Source: Desulfonatronum thiodismutans (GTDB taxonomy: Bacteria; Desulfobacterota; Desulfovibrionia; Desulfovibrionales; Desulfonatronaceae). Taken from it: a DNA stretch of 64,000 nt. The first letter of the stretch is position 1; each line of letters starts with the position of its first letter. The position numbers and the translations under genes are program-made. This document shows positions 28,316-37,012 of this stretch, piece after piece. The stretch lies in NCBI RefSeq assembly GCF_000717475.1, contig NZ_JPIK01000012.1, positions 245,814-309,813 on the forward strand. Reading direction: 5' to 3'. Under the pieces are notes generated by a model, which saw only the letters and a program-made list of their open reading frames with translations, did not search any database and was not told the DNA's origin.

Positions 28316-30361
28316 TCAGGCGCTTCCGGTCTTTTCACCGACCACGCCCTGTCCGGCGGTGGGAAAGGGGCAGGTCGTGCCCATGGCTTGTTTGTGGGCT
28401 TCTTCCTGCTTGTTTTTGCGGTGCTGCCAGAGCCCCAGGAGCACGACGATGCCGATGCCCAGGGCGTCGCTGAGCAGGTTGGGCTGAAAGCAGAGGAAGG
28501 TGGCCCCGCCGAAGATAATCCATTCCAGGGTGGTCGTGCGTCTGACCAAGTAAAACATGGACCAGGCCGAAAAGGCCACCGTGCCGACGGCCGCGGCGAA
28601 ATAGACCGCGGCGATTTCGGTCCATCCGGAGTCGCCCACCACTGCCTCGTCCCAGCCGATGAACAGGGTCATGGCGGGTTCGTAGGCAAAGAGGAACGGC
28701 ATGACGTAGAGCAGCTTGGAAAACTTGAAGGCCGTCCAACCCGTCTTCCAGGGGTCGGACCCGGCTATGGCCGCGCCGGCGTAGGCGGCCACGCAGACCG
28801 GCGGGGTTATATTCGAATTCTGGCTGAACCAGTAGACGATCATATGCCCGGCGATCAGGCCCACGCCCATTTCGTGCAGGGCGGGCACGGCCAGCACGGC
28901 GACGATCAGGTACGAGGCCGTGACCGGAACGCCCATGCCCAGGACCAGCGAGGCCAGGGCGATGAGCACCAGGGCCGGGAGCAGGTGGCCGCCGGACAGG
29001 GAGATGATGATGTCCGAGAACTTCAGGCCGATCCCGCTCAGGGCGATGGTGCCCACGATGATTCCGATCACGCCCACGGTGGCCCCGATAACCAGGGTAC
29101 TTTGCGCACCGGCGACCAGAGCTTCCCATATCTGTTTCGGCCCCATCCGGAATTCCGGATCGAACCAGCTGATGACGATGCAGGACAGCGTGGCCCAGAA
29201 CGCGGCGTTACCCGGAGAGTAGCCGTACAGCATCATGGCCACGATGACCACCAGGGGCAGACACTTGTACCAGTGTTTCTTGAAGATGGCCGAGGGCGAG
29301 GGCATGTCGTCCAGGTCCAACCCCTTGATGTTCAGCTTCTTGGCTTCGAAGTGGATCATGGTGAACACGGATAAAAAGTACAGAATGGCCGGAAAGATGG
29401 AGATGAGCATGATCTGCACGTAGGGCGTGTTGGTCAGCTCGGCCATGATGAACCCGCCCGCGCCCATAATCGGCGGCATGAACATCCCTCCGATGGATGC
29501 AGCCGGTTCGATGGCCCCGGCCACATGGGGCCGAAATCCGGCCCGTTTCATCAGGGGGATGGTGAAGGCCCCGGTGGTCACGGTGTTGGCGATGGCCGAT
29601 CCGGAAACCGAGCCGAAAAAGGCCGAGGCAATGACGCAGACCTTGGCCGGCCCCCCCACGGCCCGACCGGCCAGGGCCAAAGGCCAGTCGATGAAAAAAC
29701 GGCCTACGCCGGATTTTTGCAAAAATGCGCCGAAAAAGATGAACAGGATGACGTAGGTCACCAGGACGCTGGCCATGACCCCGAACACCCCGTCCTGGGT
29801 CAGATAGATATAGGGGGCCAGACGGTCGATGTCGAAGCCCCGGTGGGCAATGGCTGAGGGGAAATACGGTCCGAAGTAGCCGTAAACCAGGAACAGCAGT
29901 CCGCCCATGGTGATGGACCAGCCCAGGACGCGGCGGCAGACTTCCAGGGAGATGATGATCCCCACCACGGAAACCCAGATGTCCATCTGGGTTTCCATCC
30001 CGGTGCGATAGTTCAGGTTTTCGAACTCAAATATCCAGTAGCCCACCACCCCGGCGGCGACCAGAGCCAGCAGTATGTCCACCACCGTGGGCCGGGTCTG
30101 GTTGGATCGCCTCCAAAACGGGAAGGACAGAAAGATCATGATGTACGTCAGAAAAACATATACGCCGCGGTGATACTGGTCACCCACCGGACGTACCCCG
30201 GCGGCGTAAAAATAGAACACGACCATGCACAGCCCCATGATGGAGACCAGCCATTTCCAGAAACCGGTCAGTTTGCGGCCGGTCTTGGCGTCCTTGGACT
30301 GGATTCGTTTCAGTTCTTCCTTGCGGGCGGCGGACATATCCTGGAGCTGAGGGTCGGTCAT
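28316..30361 (-). CDS. TRAP transporter permease, fused small and large subunits (DctQM type)
   Basis: A 681-residue inner-membrane protein of the 4TM/12TM TRAP fusion family that works with TAXI-type binding proteins. Residues 1-170 carry the small-subunit helices. The large-subunit DctM signature regions GVFGVMASVLVTYVILFIFF and SAFFGSVSGSAIANTVTTG lie near 200-265. A C-terminal hydrophobic block follows. The start at 30361 has GGAG upstream. The partner binding protein is the next gene upstream on the same strand, separated by 261 bases and a stem-loop. Confidence 0.95.
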   Translation of the reverse strand: MTDPQLQDMSAARKEELKRIQSKDAKTGRKLTGFWKWLVSIMGLCMVVFYFYAAGVRPVGDQYHRGVYVFLTYIMIFLSFPFWRRSNQTRPTVVDILLALVAAGVVGYWIFEFENLNYRTGMETQMDIWVSVVGIIISLEVCRRVLGWSITMGGLLFLVYGYFGPYFPSAIAHRGFDIDRLAPYIYLTQDGVFGVMASVLVTYVILFIFFGAFLQKSGVGRFFIDWPLALAGRAVGGPAKVCVIASAFFGSVSGSAIANTVTTGAFTIPLMKRAGFRPHVAGAIEPAASIGGMFMPPIMGAGGFIMAELTNTPYVQIMLISIFPAILYFLSVFTMIHFEAKKLNIKGLDLDDMPSPSAIFKKHWYKCLPLVVIVAMMLYGYSPGNAAFWATLSCIVISWFDPEFRMGPKQIWEALVAGAQSTLVIGATVGVIGIIVGTIALSGIGLKFSDIIISLSGGHLLPALVLIALASLVLGMGVPVTASYLIVAVLAVPALHEMGVGLIAGHMIVYWFSQNSNITPPVCVAAYAGAAIAGSDPWKTGWTAFKFSKLLYVMPFLFAYEPAMTLFIGWDEAVVGDSGWTEIAAVYFAAAVGTVAFSAWSMFYLVRRTTTLEWIIFGGATFLCFQPNLLSDALGIGIVVLLGLWQHRKNKQEEAHKQAMGTTCPFPTAGQGVVGEKTGSA

Positions 30362-30412
30362 TCGTGAGTCTCCGGGCTTGGGGTGACTGGGGAAGAGCAA
30401 AAAGGACGCAAT

Positions 30413-30445
30413 AATCCCCGGAACGCCTCAAGGCGTCCGGGGATT
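30413..30445 (-). promoter_or_regulatory. Intercistronic stem-loop in the TAXI-TRAP operon
   Basis: A 15-bp stem with one bulged base and a 2-nt loop lies about 50 bases upstream of the permease start. No T-run follows on the minus strand. It probably stabilises or processes the mRNA between the binding-protein gene and the permease gene, giving excess binding protein. Confidence 0.55.
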
Positions 30446-30622
30446 GTCGTCGTAAGGTTACGCGAGAACTAGCTGAATGCTGAAAAAACCTTATCCGACA
30501 GGCCGTTCAAAAACCCCAAGCGCAAGGAGCGAAAACAGTTCAAGGTCGAAGCGTATTGGTTCATACGTGAGAGTTTGAACTGGTTGCGGTGACGCGGCGA
30601 TTGGGAGTTTTTCAGCGGGCTG

Positions 30623-31615
30623 TTAGGGCTTAAGTTCGTCGGGAATGGTCAGGCCCTGCTCGGTCCAGAACTTGTAAGCCCCGGGATGCAGGGCAACGGA
30701 AGCGCCGGTCAGGGCGCCCTGGACGGACATTTCCCGGGCCGCGGCATGGGCCGTGACCATGTGCTGCAAGCCTTCCGGAGAGTAAATGATCTTCAGGGAC
30801 TCGTAGACGATGTCGTCGCTGACGCCGGCGTTGGTCATCCAGAAGGTGGAATCCTGAAAGGTCACAACGGGCTCGCCTTGGCCGCGGTAGGTGTCCGCTG
30901 GAATTTCGACCTTGGCGTAGAAGGGGAAGGCGTCGTAAAAACCGCTTTCCTCGGCGTCGTGGTGCAGGTTAACGAGGGCGATGTTGTCCTGGGTCGCGGC
31001 TTCGATGATGGAGGCATTGGGGTAGCCGACGAGGACCCAGAAGGCGTCGATCTTGCCATCCCGGAACGCCGAGGCTGCCGGTGAATAGCCCAGGAACTGC
31101 GGGCTGATGTCGTCCCAGAGTTCCATGTGGCGGAAAAAGCGCTCCGCGGCCAGGGCCGCGCCGGAACCGGCGTTGCCCACGGCGACGCGCTTGCCGACCA
31201 GGTCTTTGGCCGAGGTGATCCCGGCATCCCCGCGCACGACCAACTGGGCCGGAGCGCCGTACAAATAGCCCATGGTCCTCACGTTGGTGTACTGGCGGTC
31301 GTCGTTAGGCAGTTGTCCGGCCCGGCCGAGATAGGCGTCCCCGGAGTAGACGATGCCGAAGTCCACCTGACCGGCATGCAGGCGGCGGAGGTTTTCACCG
31401 GAACCGCCGGAGCCTTCGGAGGAAATTTCCACGTTGGGCAAGGCCCTGGAGAGATAAATGGCTATGCCGTTGGCGAAGTAGTTGAACGTGCCTCCGGTGG
31501 GCCCACCGCCGAAGGCCAGAAAGGTGCTGCGTTGGGCCGAGGCGGGGGAGGTTCCGATGCACAGGGCCAACAGCGCCAGTCCCGTCAGGACGATCTTCAA
31601 TTTCGACTTCATCAT
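30623..31615 (-). CDS. TAXI-family TRAP transporter substrate-binding protein
   Basis: A 330-residue periplasmic protein with a signal peptide (KLKIVLTGLALLALCIGTSP, cleavage near ASAQR). The TAXI signature region reads GGGPTGGTFNYFANGIA near residue 36, followed by NVEISSEGSGGSGENLRRL. Such proteins bind small carboxylates such as 2-oxoglutarate or glutamate. It is the partner of the fused TRAP permease downstream. The AAGGAG site precedes two consecutive ATG codons. Confidence 0.94.
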   Translation of the reverse strand: MMKSKLKIVLTGLALLALCIGTSPASAQRSTFLAFGGGPTGGTFNYFANGIAIYLSRALPNVEISSEGSGGSGENLRRLHAGQVDFGIVYSGDAYLGRAGQLPNDDRQYTNVRTMGYLYGAPAQLVVRGDAGITSAKDLVGKRVAVGNAGSGAALAAERFFRHMELWDDISPQFLGYSPAASAFRDGKIDAFWVLVGYPNASIIEAATQDNIALVNLHHDAEESGFYDAFPFYAKVEIPADTYRGQGEPVVTFQDSTFWMTNAGVSDDIVYESLKIIYSPEGLQHMVTAHAAAREMSVQGALTGASVALHPGAYKFWTEQGLTIPDELKP

Positions 31616-31981
31616 GCTCTCCTTGGCTGGAAGGTTTTGGGAGGGGTTCCTCCCGGATTGCCATTGAAGACTCTTGCATGGAGAATCGAACTTTGGTCAA
31701 GGCTCACCCATGAAAGGAGGATATCGACCGGTAAACGATCGTCGTGTCGGGTTGAAAAAACAGGAGATCACGTGAAATTATGAACAAGGGGATGCGCGGA
31801 TAGTCGCGTTCTCAGTGATGCGGAGCCTGAAGCTGAGATGAGGCTCGTGAAGGAGGAGTAGAGGTGAACACCGTCGCGCAAGGCTTGGGTCACGACGGAC
31901 AGCAACCCCCGGTCTGTCCGGGGGCTGGGAAAACCGGCGCGAACGGAGCTGGTTCGGGCTGAGGCCGGAGGAGGGGGATGG
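31616..31981 (-). other. Intergenic region between the M23 peptidase and TAXI genes
   Basis: These 366 bases hold no credible gene. A 9-bp GC-rich stem (31904-31912 with 31918-31926, 5-nt loop) lies 56 bases after the M23 stop and probably ends that transcript. The stretch 31680-31800 is the likely promoter area of the TAXI gene, with no clear consensus box. I recognise no riboswitch. Confidence 0.4.
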
Positions 31982-32887
31982 TCAGTTCAGAATATAGCGC
32001 ATGGGGTCCACGGGGATGCCGTTGAGGCGGACCTCGTAGTGCAGGTGGGGGCCGGTGGTGCGTCCGGTGTTGCCCATGTAGCCGATCAGCTCGCCTCGGC
32101 TGACTTCCTGGCCGGCCTTTACCGCGAATTGCTGCAAATGAGCATACAGGGTGACGATCCCCGCGCCGTGGTCAATGGTCACCGTCAGGCCGTAGGCTCC
32201 GTCGCGTTCAGCGGAGAGTACCCGTCCATTGGCCGAGGAGTAGATCGGAGTTCCGACGGGGCCGGCGATGTCCAGGCCCTTGTGCATCTCCCGACGATCC
32301 GTGAACGGGGAGCGGCGATAACCGAACTCCGAGGTGACCCAGCCTTCGGTGGGCCAGATGGAGGGAGTTGATGCGAAAAAGCTCTGGTTGTCCCGCAACG
32401 TGGCCAGCAGTTCTTCCTGGCGCAGCTCTTCGAGTTTGGCCTCGGCCTGGAGCTGTTCCAGGAAGCCGTGCATCTTTCTGACCAACAGCTCCTGGCGGTG
32501 GGCCGTCAGGTACTGGTCCGAAAAATCCATCCGTTCAACTCCGCCCAAGGGAGTCGTAGTCGGGACATGGCCGGGATCAAGGTTGGCCATCACCCGAACC
32601 TTGGCGTTGAAGTCCGCCACATGGAGTATTTGGTCCTCCAGATTCTTGATTTTTTCGGTCAGGGCCATGAACTGGCGTTGCTGATTTTCCAGGTCCCGCT
32701 GCGCCTGTTCCAGCCTGGCTTGGGCCGTGTCGGTTCGAAGAGTCGTGTTGTAGAAGTAGGTATTCAAGGCCAATGAAGACAAAAAAATACCGGCTACCAG
32801 AAGGCAGACCCAGATGCGAAGGGTAAAGGTCTTGCAGGTGCCGGCATTATCCTTCAATAAGAGGATCTGGTATTTTTTTCGAATCAT
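31982..32887 (-). CDS. M23-family peptidoglycan peptidase with coiled coil
   Basis: A 301-residue protein: one N-terminal membrane anchor (residues 24-46), a coiled coil (about 50-95), then a LytM domain. Zinc ligands are visible in MHKGLDIAG (H and D, near residue 207) and HLHYEV near residue 284, with the AHLQ strand between. Such proteins hydrolyse cell-wall peptides or activate amidases. The length and layout resemble NlpD/EnvC-type or sporulation-independent M23 proteins of Proteobacteria. Confidence 0.92.
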   Translation of the reverse strand: MIRKKYQILLLKDNAGTCKTFTLRIWVCLLVAGIFLSSLALNTYFYNTTLRTDTAQARLEQAQRDLENQQRQFMALTEKIKNLEDQILHVADFNAKVRVMANLDPGHVPTTTPLGGVERMDFSDQYLTAHRQELLVRKMHGFLEQLQAEAKLEELRQEELLATLRDNQSFFASTPSIWPTEGWVTSEFGYRRSPFTDRREMHKGLDIAGPVGTPIYSSANGRVLSAERDGAYGLTVTIDHGAGIVTLYAHLQQFAVKAGQEVSRGELIGYMGNTGRTTGPHLHYEVRLNGIPVDPMRYILN

Positions 32888-33184
32888 TGTGCTCTCGGGG
32901 TGCTTTGGGGTGCATTGGATGCTGAAGAGGCGGCGTTCCTCGGGAATGTCACATTGAAGAAAGCGCTTTATTCCATATTTGATTCATTTTGCCCGGCGAA
33001 AAATGGTGGTCTTGATGGGCATGCGCTGAGACGAGAAAGCGTTGGAGGGTGGAGTTTCATACTCGGTCGAGGATGATATCCGAACGGAGGGCAATGAAAA
33101 AAGAAAAAGCCCGGATGTTCGTCCGTTATTCGTTCGTGTGGCGGACAAGAGGAAATCATTCGACCGCTGGTGCCTCACGAGTCG

Positions 33185-33952
33185 TCATTGCAAATGCTCA
33201 CCTAATTGACTTCGATGCAGCACGTCAAGCTGCCAACGTTTCAGTGCCCCATAGACGCTGCCGTGCATGGCGGAATCCTGGGATAAGACGGTCCGCAGCC
33301 AGGCCTCGGTTCTTGATCGTTCGCTATTGGTGGCCGACGGGCAGGGGTTGCTCCACACTTGCAGCTTCCACTGGGCCGCGGCGCGGCGGATCGTAGGCTT
33401 TTCCAGCAGCAGCAAGGGCCGAATCAGGACCAATTCTCCGCCGAAATACTCCTCCTTGGGCGACAGCCCTTCCACCCGTCCGTTGCGAAACAGATTCATG
33501 AAAAAGGTCTGCACCAGGTCGTCGGCATTGTGGCCCAGGGCCAGATGGGTCAGCCCATAGTGCTTGCACAGCTCGAAGAGGCGCTTGCGCCGGTGCCAGG
33601 CGCACAGAAAGCAGGGCGAGTTTTTTCGGTTTTCAGGGCCGTGGGCCATGGGGCCGTAGTCGGTGACCTCAGCGTGCAGGGCCACGCCGTGCGCCGCGGT
33701 CCACGGCGCCAGCGGAGCATGGCTGGTCGCGTCGAACCCGGGGTTGAGGTGAATGGCCATCACCTCGAAGGGGAACGGAACGATGCGCTGGCGCAACAAG
33801 AGCACTTGCAGCAAAACCCAACTGTCCACCCCCCCGGACACGGCCACCCCTACCCGTGCTCCAGGCCAGATCATGCCCGTACGCTGCATCAACAGGCCGG
33901 CGGGGCCGAGACATTTTTTCTGGGCAAAGGTCAATTTTCCAAGGCGACTCAT
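33185..33952 (-). CDS. TtcA-like PP-loop ATPase (tRNA 2-thiocytidine biosynthesis)
   Basis: A 255-residue adenylating ATPase. The PP-loop reads VAVSGGVDSWVLL near residue 36, and CxxC occurs in SPCFLCAWHRRKR near residue 115. A further cysteine lies in NPCPSA near residue 205. This trio matches the TtcA family, which thiolates C32 of tRNA using an Fe-S cluster. The usual SGGKDS is here SGGVDS. A broken small gene lies 9 bases upstream. Confidence 0.85.
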   Translation of the reverse strand: MSRLGKLTFAQKKCLGPAGLLMQRTGMIWPGARVGVAVSGGVDSWVLLQVLLLRQRIVPFPFEVMAIHLNPGFDATSHAPLAPWTAAHGVALHAEVTDYGPMAHGPENRKNSPCFLCAWHRRKRLFELCKHYGLTHLALGHNADDLVQTFFMNLFRNGRVEGLSPKEEYFGGELVLIRPLLLLEKPTIRRAAAQWKLQVWSNPCPSATNSERSRTEAWLRTVLSQDSAMHGSVYGALKRWQLDVLHRSQLGEHLQ

Positions 33953-33961
33953 GAGGGGTTC

Positions 33962-34219
33962 CTACTCGGGATGGTCCAGGGGAAGACGACGGTCAATGGT
34001 TAAAAGCGTCGGTTGGTACCCATTTTCCATAAGATCGGCAACAGCATCCTTTACGCTCACAAAGCATTTTCGGCCTTCAGCCGGTACAATATTTCCTGGA
34101 CGTCCCCAGGCATGTTGGATTTGAGGATACTCTTTCCGCCAAGTAACTACTCAGCACGTTTTCACGGCAAGACAAGCCGGAACGCAGGTGAGTAGTTACT
34201 CCGCCAATATGCGGACCAT
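33962..34219 (-). pseudogene. Decayed small gene of unknown function, interrupted by a repeat element
   Basis: On the minus strand an ATG at 34219 begins MVRILAERVSSNPT. The same sequence continues in two other frames, as MPGDVQEILYRLKAENA and then FVSVKDAVADLMENGYQPTL and LTIDRRLPLDHPE, ending at a TAG at 33962. Protein-like composition across three frames, plus a 59-bp repeat inserted near the start, suggests two frameshifts and an insertion in a former gene of about 65 codons. This is by-eye inference without a family match. Confidence 0.4.
34142..34200. repeat. 59-bp MITE-like element with 11-bp inverted ends
   Basis: AGTAACTACTC at 34142-34152 and its perfect inverse at 34190-34200 bound a 37-base core. 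The element is flanked on both sides by CCGCCA(A), consistent with a 6-7 bp target duplication. No transposase is inside, so it would be a non-autonomous element. Confidence 0.55.
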
Positions 34220-34227
34220 CAATTTCG

Positions 34228-35247
34228 CTATGTCAGGAGGCAGGCGACCTCTCTGCCTTTGACCGGCTTCAGTTCGGGCCGAATGCGGGTGCAGTCGGAG
34301 CAGGCTTCCGGGCACAAGGGGGCGTAACCGCATCCATGGTTTTGGCCGGACGAGGCGGGCGCGGCCCGCCCGGCACCGGCCGGTGCCGGGCGCTTTGATC
34401 TCAACACCAGCCGCGAAGGGTCCGAGGCGATCAGGCGGCGGGTATACGGATGGACCGGCGCATCGAGCACGGCATGGACGTCGCCGCTTTCCATGATTTG
34501 ACCCTTGTAAATGACCGCCACCCGCCTGGCGATGAGGCGCAGGGTCGCGATGTCGTGGGAGATGTAGACGTAGGCGACGTTGCTTCGTTCCTGGGCCTGG
34601 CGCATCAGGCAGAGAATGTGCGCCTGAACCGAACGGTCCAGGGAGGCCAGGGGCTCGTCGGCCACGATGAGCTTTGGGGACAGGGACAGGGCTCGGAGGA
34701 TGCCGATGCGTTGGCGTTGCCCTCCGGATATCTCGCTGGGCCGACGGGAGAGGATTTCGGGTGAGAGTCCGGCGAGATCGAGCAACCGCTCGGGCTCGCC
34801 GGACTCCTTGCCCGCATTGTTCCCGTTGCTTCCCCTATGCCCCCCATTGGCCATGGCGCTGGATGAGAGTCCATGCACGAGCAAGGGTTCAAGCAGCAGC
34901 TGTTTGATGGTCAGGCGTGGATTCAGCGAACCGTCGGCATCCTGGAAGATCATCTGCACGTCGCGTCTGAAGGTCGGGCCGGCGCCGTTCAGGGAGCGCA
35001 GGTCTTGGCCCTGAAACAGGATGCGACCTCGCGTTGGCGGTATCAGACGGGCAATGAGCCGCCCCAGGGTGCTCTTGCCGGAGCCCGACTCCCCCAGAAT
35101 GGCCAGGGAATCGCCGGCCTCCAGGCTGAGGCTCACGCCGTCCACGGCCACGGTGGTCCGACGGCGGAACAGCCCGGACTGGAAGCGCTTGACCACGCCT
35201 TCCAGTTGAAGAAGCGTCCCGGCATGGGGGTTCAGGCCAGATGGCAT
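34228..35247 (-). CDS. Peptide/nickel-type ABC transporter ATP-binding protein (DppF-like)
   Basis: A 339-residue ATPase. Walker A is GESGSGKST near residue 52, the ABC signature SGGQRQR near 170, and Walker B LIVADEP. The C-terminal oligopeptide/nickel-type tail carries cysteines (GCGYAPLCPEACSDC). The ATG at 35247 is chosen because GGGAGGG lies 6 bases before it; it overlaps the preceding ATPase by 16 bases. It is the last gene of the ABC operon and energises uptake. Confidence 0.93.
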   Translation of the reverse strand: MPSGLNPHAGTLLQLEGVVKRFQSGLFRRRTTVAVDGVSLSLEAGDSLAILGESGSGKSTLGRLIARLIPPTRGRILFQGQDLRSLNGAGPTFRRDVQMIFQDADGSLNPRLTIKQLLLEPLLVHGLSSSAMANGGHRGSNGNNAGKESGEPERLLDLAGLSPEILSRRPSEISGGQRQRIGILRALSLSPKLIVADEPLASLDRSVQAHILCLMRQAQERSNVAYVYISHDIATLRLIARRVAVIYKGQIMESGDVHAVLDAPVHPYTRRLIASDPSRLVLRSKRPAPAGAGRAAPASSGQNHGCGYAPLCPEACSDCTRIRPELKPVKGREVACLLT

Positions 35248-36155
35248 CGACAGCCCTCCCGGATGTCCAGCGGTTGATGAAGGCACTGCTTCAGGGACTT
35301 GGAACAGCGCGGCTGGAAGCGGCAGCCCTGGGGATAATTGATCATGCTCGGAGCGCTGCCGGGGATGGGATGGGGTTCCGAGCCCGAAAGGGCGCCGAAC
35401 AGGGCCTGGGTGTAGGGGTGGCGTGGTGAAGTGAAGACAGCGTCGGTGGTTCCCGTCTCCAAAAGCTGCCCCGCGTACATCACGGCCGTATTGGCGCACA
35501 GGGTTCTGGCCACGTCGCAGTCGTGGGTGATGAGCAGCAGGGCGCATTTGCCGCGACTGACGGTTTCATGCAGCAGTTCGATGATCTGGGCCTGCATGAC
35601 CAGGTCCAGGGAGGTGGTGGGCTCGTCGGCGATGAGCAGCCTGGGTTTTCGGGCCAGAGCAATGGCGATCATCACCCGTTGCTGCATGCCCCCGGAAAGT
35701 TCATGGGGATATTGGCGGGCGCGTTTGGCGGGTTCGGGGATGCGCACTTCCTCCAGGAGGTGCAGGGCCCATTCCCAGGCCTGGTCATGGGCCATGCTCG
35801 TATGCGCCCTGGCCGCCTCCACGATCTGTTCGCCCACCGTAAACGCGGGCGCGAGATAGCCGGCCGGCTGTTCGAAAATCATGGCCATGCCCCCGCCGCG
35901 CAGCCGCTCCATCTCCTTTTCCCGGATACTCAGGACATCGTGGTTCTCAAATCGAATAGCGCCTCGCACCCTGGCCGAACCAGGCAACAGGCGCAACAGG
36001 CTCAAAGCCACCACGGACTTGCCGCAACCGGACTCGCCAAGCAGACACCAGGTCTCGCCGGGGGCAATATCCAGACTCACGCCGTCCACGGCGCGGACCA
36101 CGCCCTCTCGAGTGGGGAAATGCACGAAGAGATCCCGGACATTCAGCAGGGACAT
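35232..36155 (-). CDS. Peptide/nickel-type ABC transporter ATP-binding protein (DppD-like)
   Basis: A 307-residue ATPase starting MSLLNVRDLFVHFPTREGVV. Walker A is GESGCGKSV near residue 38, the signature ELSGGMQQRV near 150, and Walker B LLIADEPTTSLD. The C-terminal cysteine tail GCRFQPRCSKSLKQC matches the OppD/DppD/NikD subfamily. The start at 36155 follows GAGGTGATC and lies 2 bases after the stop of the upstream permease gene. Confidence 0.93.
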   Translation of the reverse strand: MSLLNVRDLFVHFPTREGVVRAVDGVSLDIAPGETWCLLGESGCGKSVVALSLLRLLPGSARVRGAIRFENHDVLSIREKEMERLRGGGMAMIFEQPAGYLAPAFTVGEQIVEAARAHTSMAHDQAWEWALHLLEEVRIPEPAKRARQYPHELSGGMQQRVMIAIALARKPRLLIADEPTTSLDLVMQAQIIELLHETVSRGKCALLLITHDCDVARTLCANTAVMYAGQLLETGTTDAVFTSPRHPYTQALFGALSGSEPHPIPGSAPSMINYPQGCRFQPRCSKSLKQCLHQPLDIREGCRCHLA

Positions 36156-36157
36156 GA

Positions 36158-37012
36158 TCACCTCAGCCACAATTCCTCCCCAGCCGGGCGACCGGGACTG
36201 AGCACGTCCCGCAGGCCGTCGCCGACAAGGGTGAATGCCAGGGTGGCCAGGACAATGGCTCCGCCGGCGGAGAGCGCGATATGCGGGGCGATGGGCAACA
36301 CGGTCAGTCCTTTCTGGAGCATCCCGCCCCATTCCGGCGTGGGCGGGGGGACGCCGAGGCCCAGCATGCCTAGTCCGGCGATGCTCACGATGCGTTGGCC
36401 CATGCCGATGGTGGCGATGGCTCCGATGGGTTCGAGCAGGTTGGGCAGGTAGCAGCGCCGGATCAGGTACCAGCGGCCGGCGCCGATGGCCCGCGTGGCT
36501 TCCACGAAGGTGCGTTGGCTGATGCTCAGGGCCGAGTTGCGAACCACCCGGGCGTACTTGGGCCAGCCCGGAAGGATCAGGGCCAGGGCGATGCTGCCCG
36601 GGCTCGGTCCCAGAATGCCGACGATCACCAGAACCAGGACCATGGTCGGAAAGGAAAAGAAGCAGTCCGTCGTGCGCATCAAGAACCCATCCATGCCACG
36701 CACGAGCACCGCGGCCAGTCCGACGGTCACGCCCACCAGCAGGCAGCCCACGGTAATGGCGCCGGCCAGTCCGATGGTCGGCTTGATGCCGTAGAGCAGT
36801 CGGCTGGCCACGCACCGTCCCAGGCTGTCCGTACCCAAGGGGAATTCCTTTGAGGGGCCGCTGAGGCGTTTGGACAGGTATTGCTCCTGGGGGGCGTGGG
36901 GAGCGATCCAGGAGGCGAAAAAACCGGCCAGCAGCAGGAGAGCCAGAAGCGTGCAACCCATGGCAAAACCGAGGAAACCGGCGGAGCGGGCGTCAGTGGA
37001 CGGCTTCGACAT
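36158..37012 (-). CDS. Peptide/nickel-type ABC transporter permease (DppC/NikC-like)
   Basis: A 284-residue inner-membrane permease with an N-terminal helix, the segment ASWIAPHAPQEQYLSKRLSG and PLGTDSLGRCVASRLLYG typical of DppC, then five further helices. The cytoplasmic EAA-like loop ATRAIGAGRWYLIRRCYLP lies near residue 165. It overlaps the DppB-like gene by 20 bases and is followed directly by the ATPase genes. Confidence 0.93.
   Translation of the reverse strand: MSKPSTDARSAGFLGFAMGCTLLALLLLAGFFASWIAPHAPQEQYLSKRLSGPSKEFPLGTDSLGRCVASRLLYGIKPTIGLAGAITVGCLLVGVTVGLAAVLVRGMDGFLMRTTDCFFSFPTMVLVLVIVGILGPSPGSIALALILPGWPKYARVVRNSALSISQRTFVEATRAIGAGRWYLIRRCYLPNLLEPIGAIATIGMGQRIVSIAGLGMLGLGVPPPTPEWGGMLQKGLTVLPIAPHIALSAGGAIVLATLAFTLVGDGLRDVLSPGRPAGEELWLR

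Noticed and set aside
31616..31981. A possible riboswitch or structured RNA ahead of the TAXI gene.
   Set aside because: I checked for cobalamin, SAH, Moco and SRP/RNase P landmarks and found none; only a simple GC hairpin is supported.
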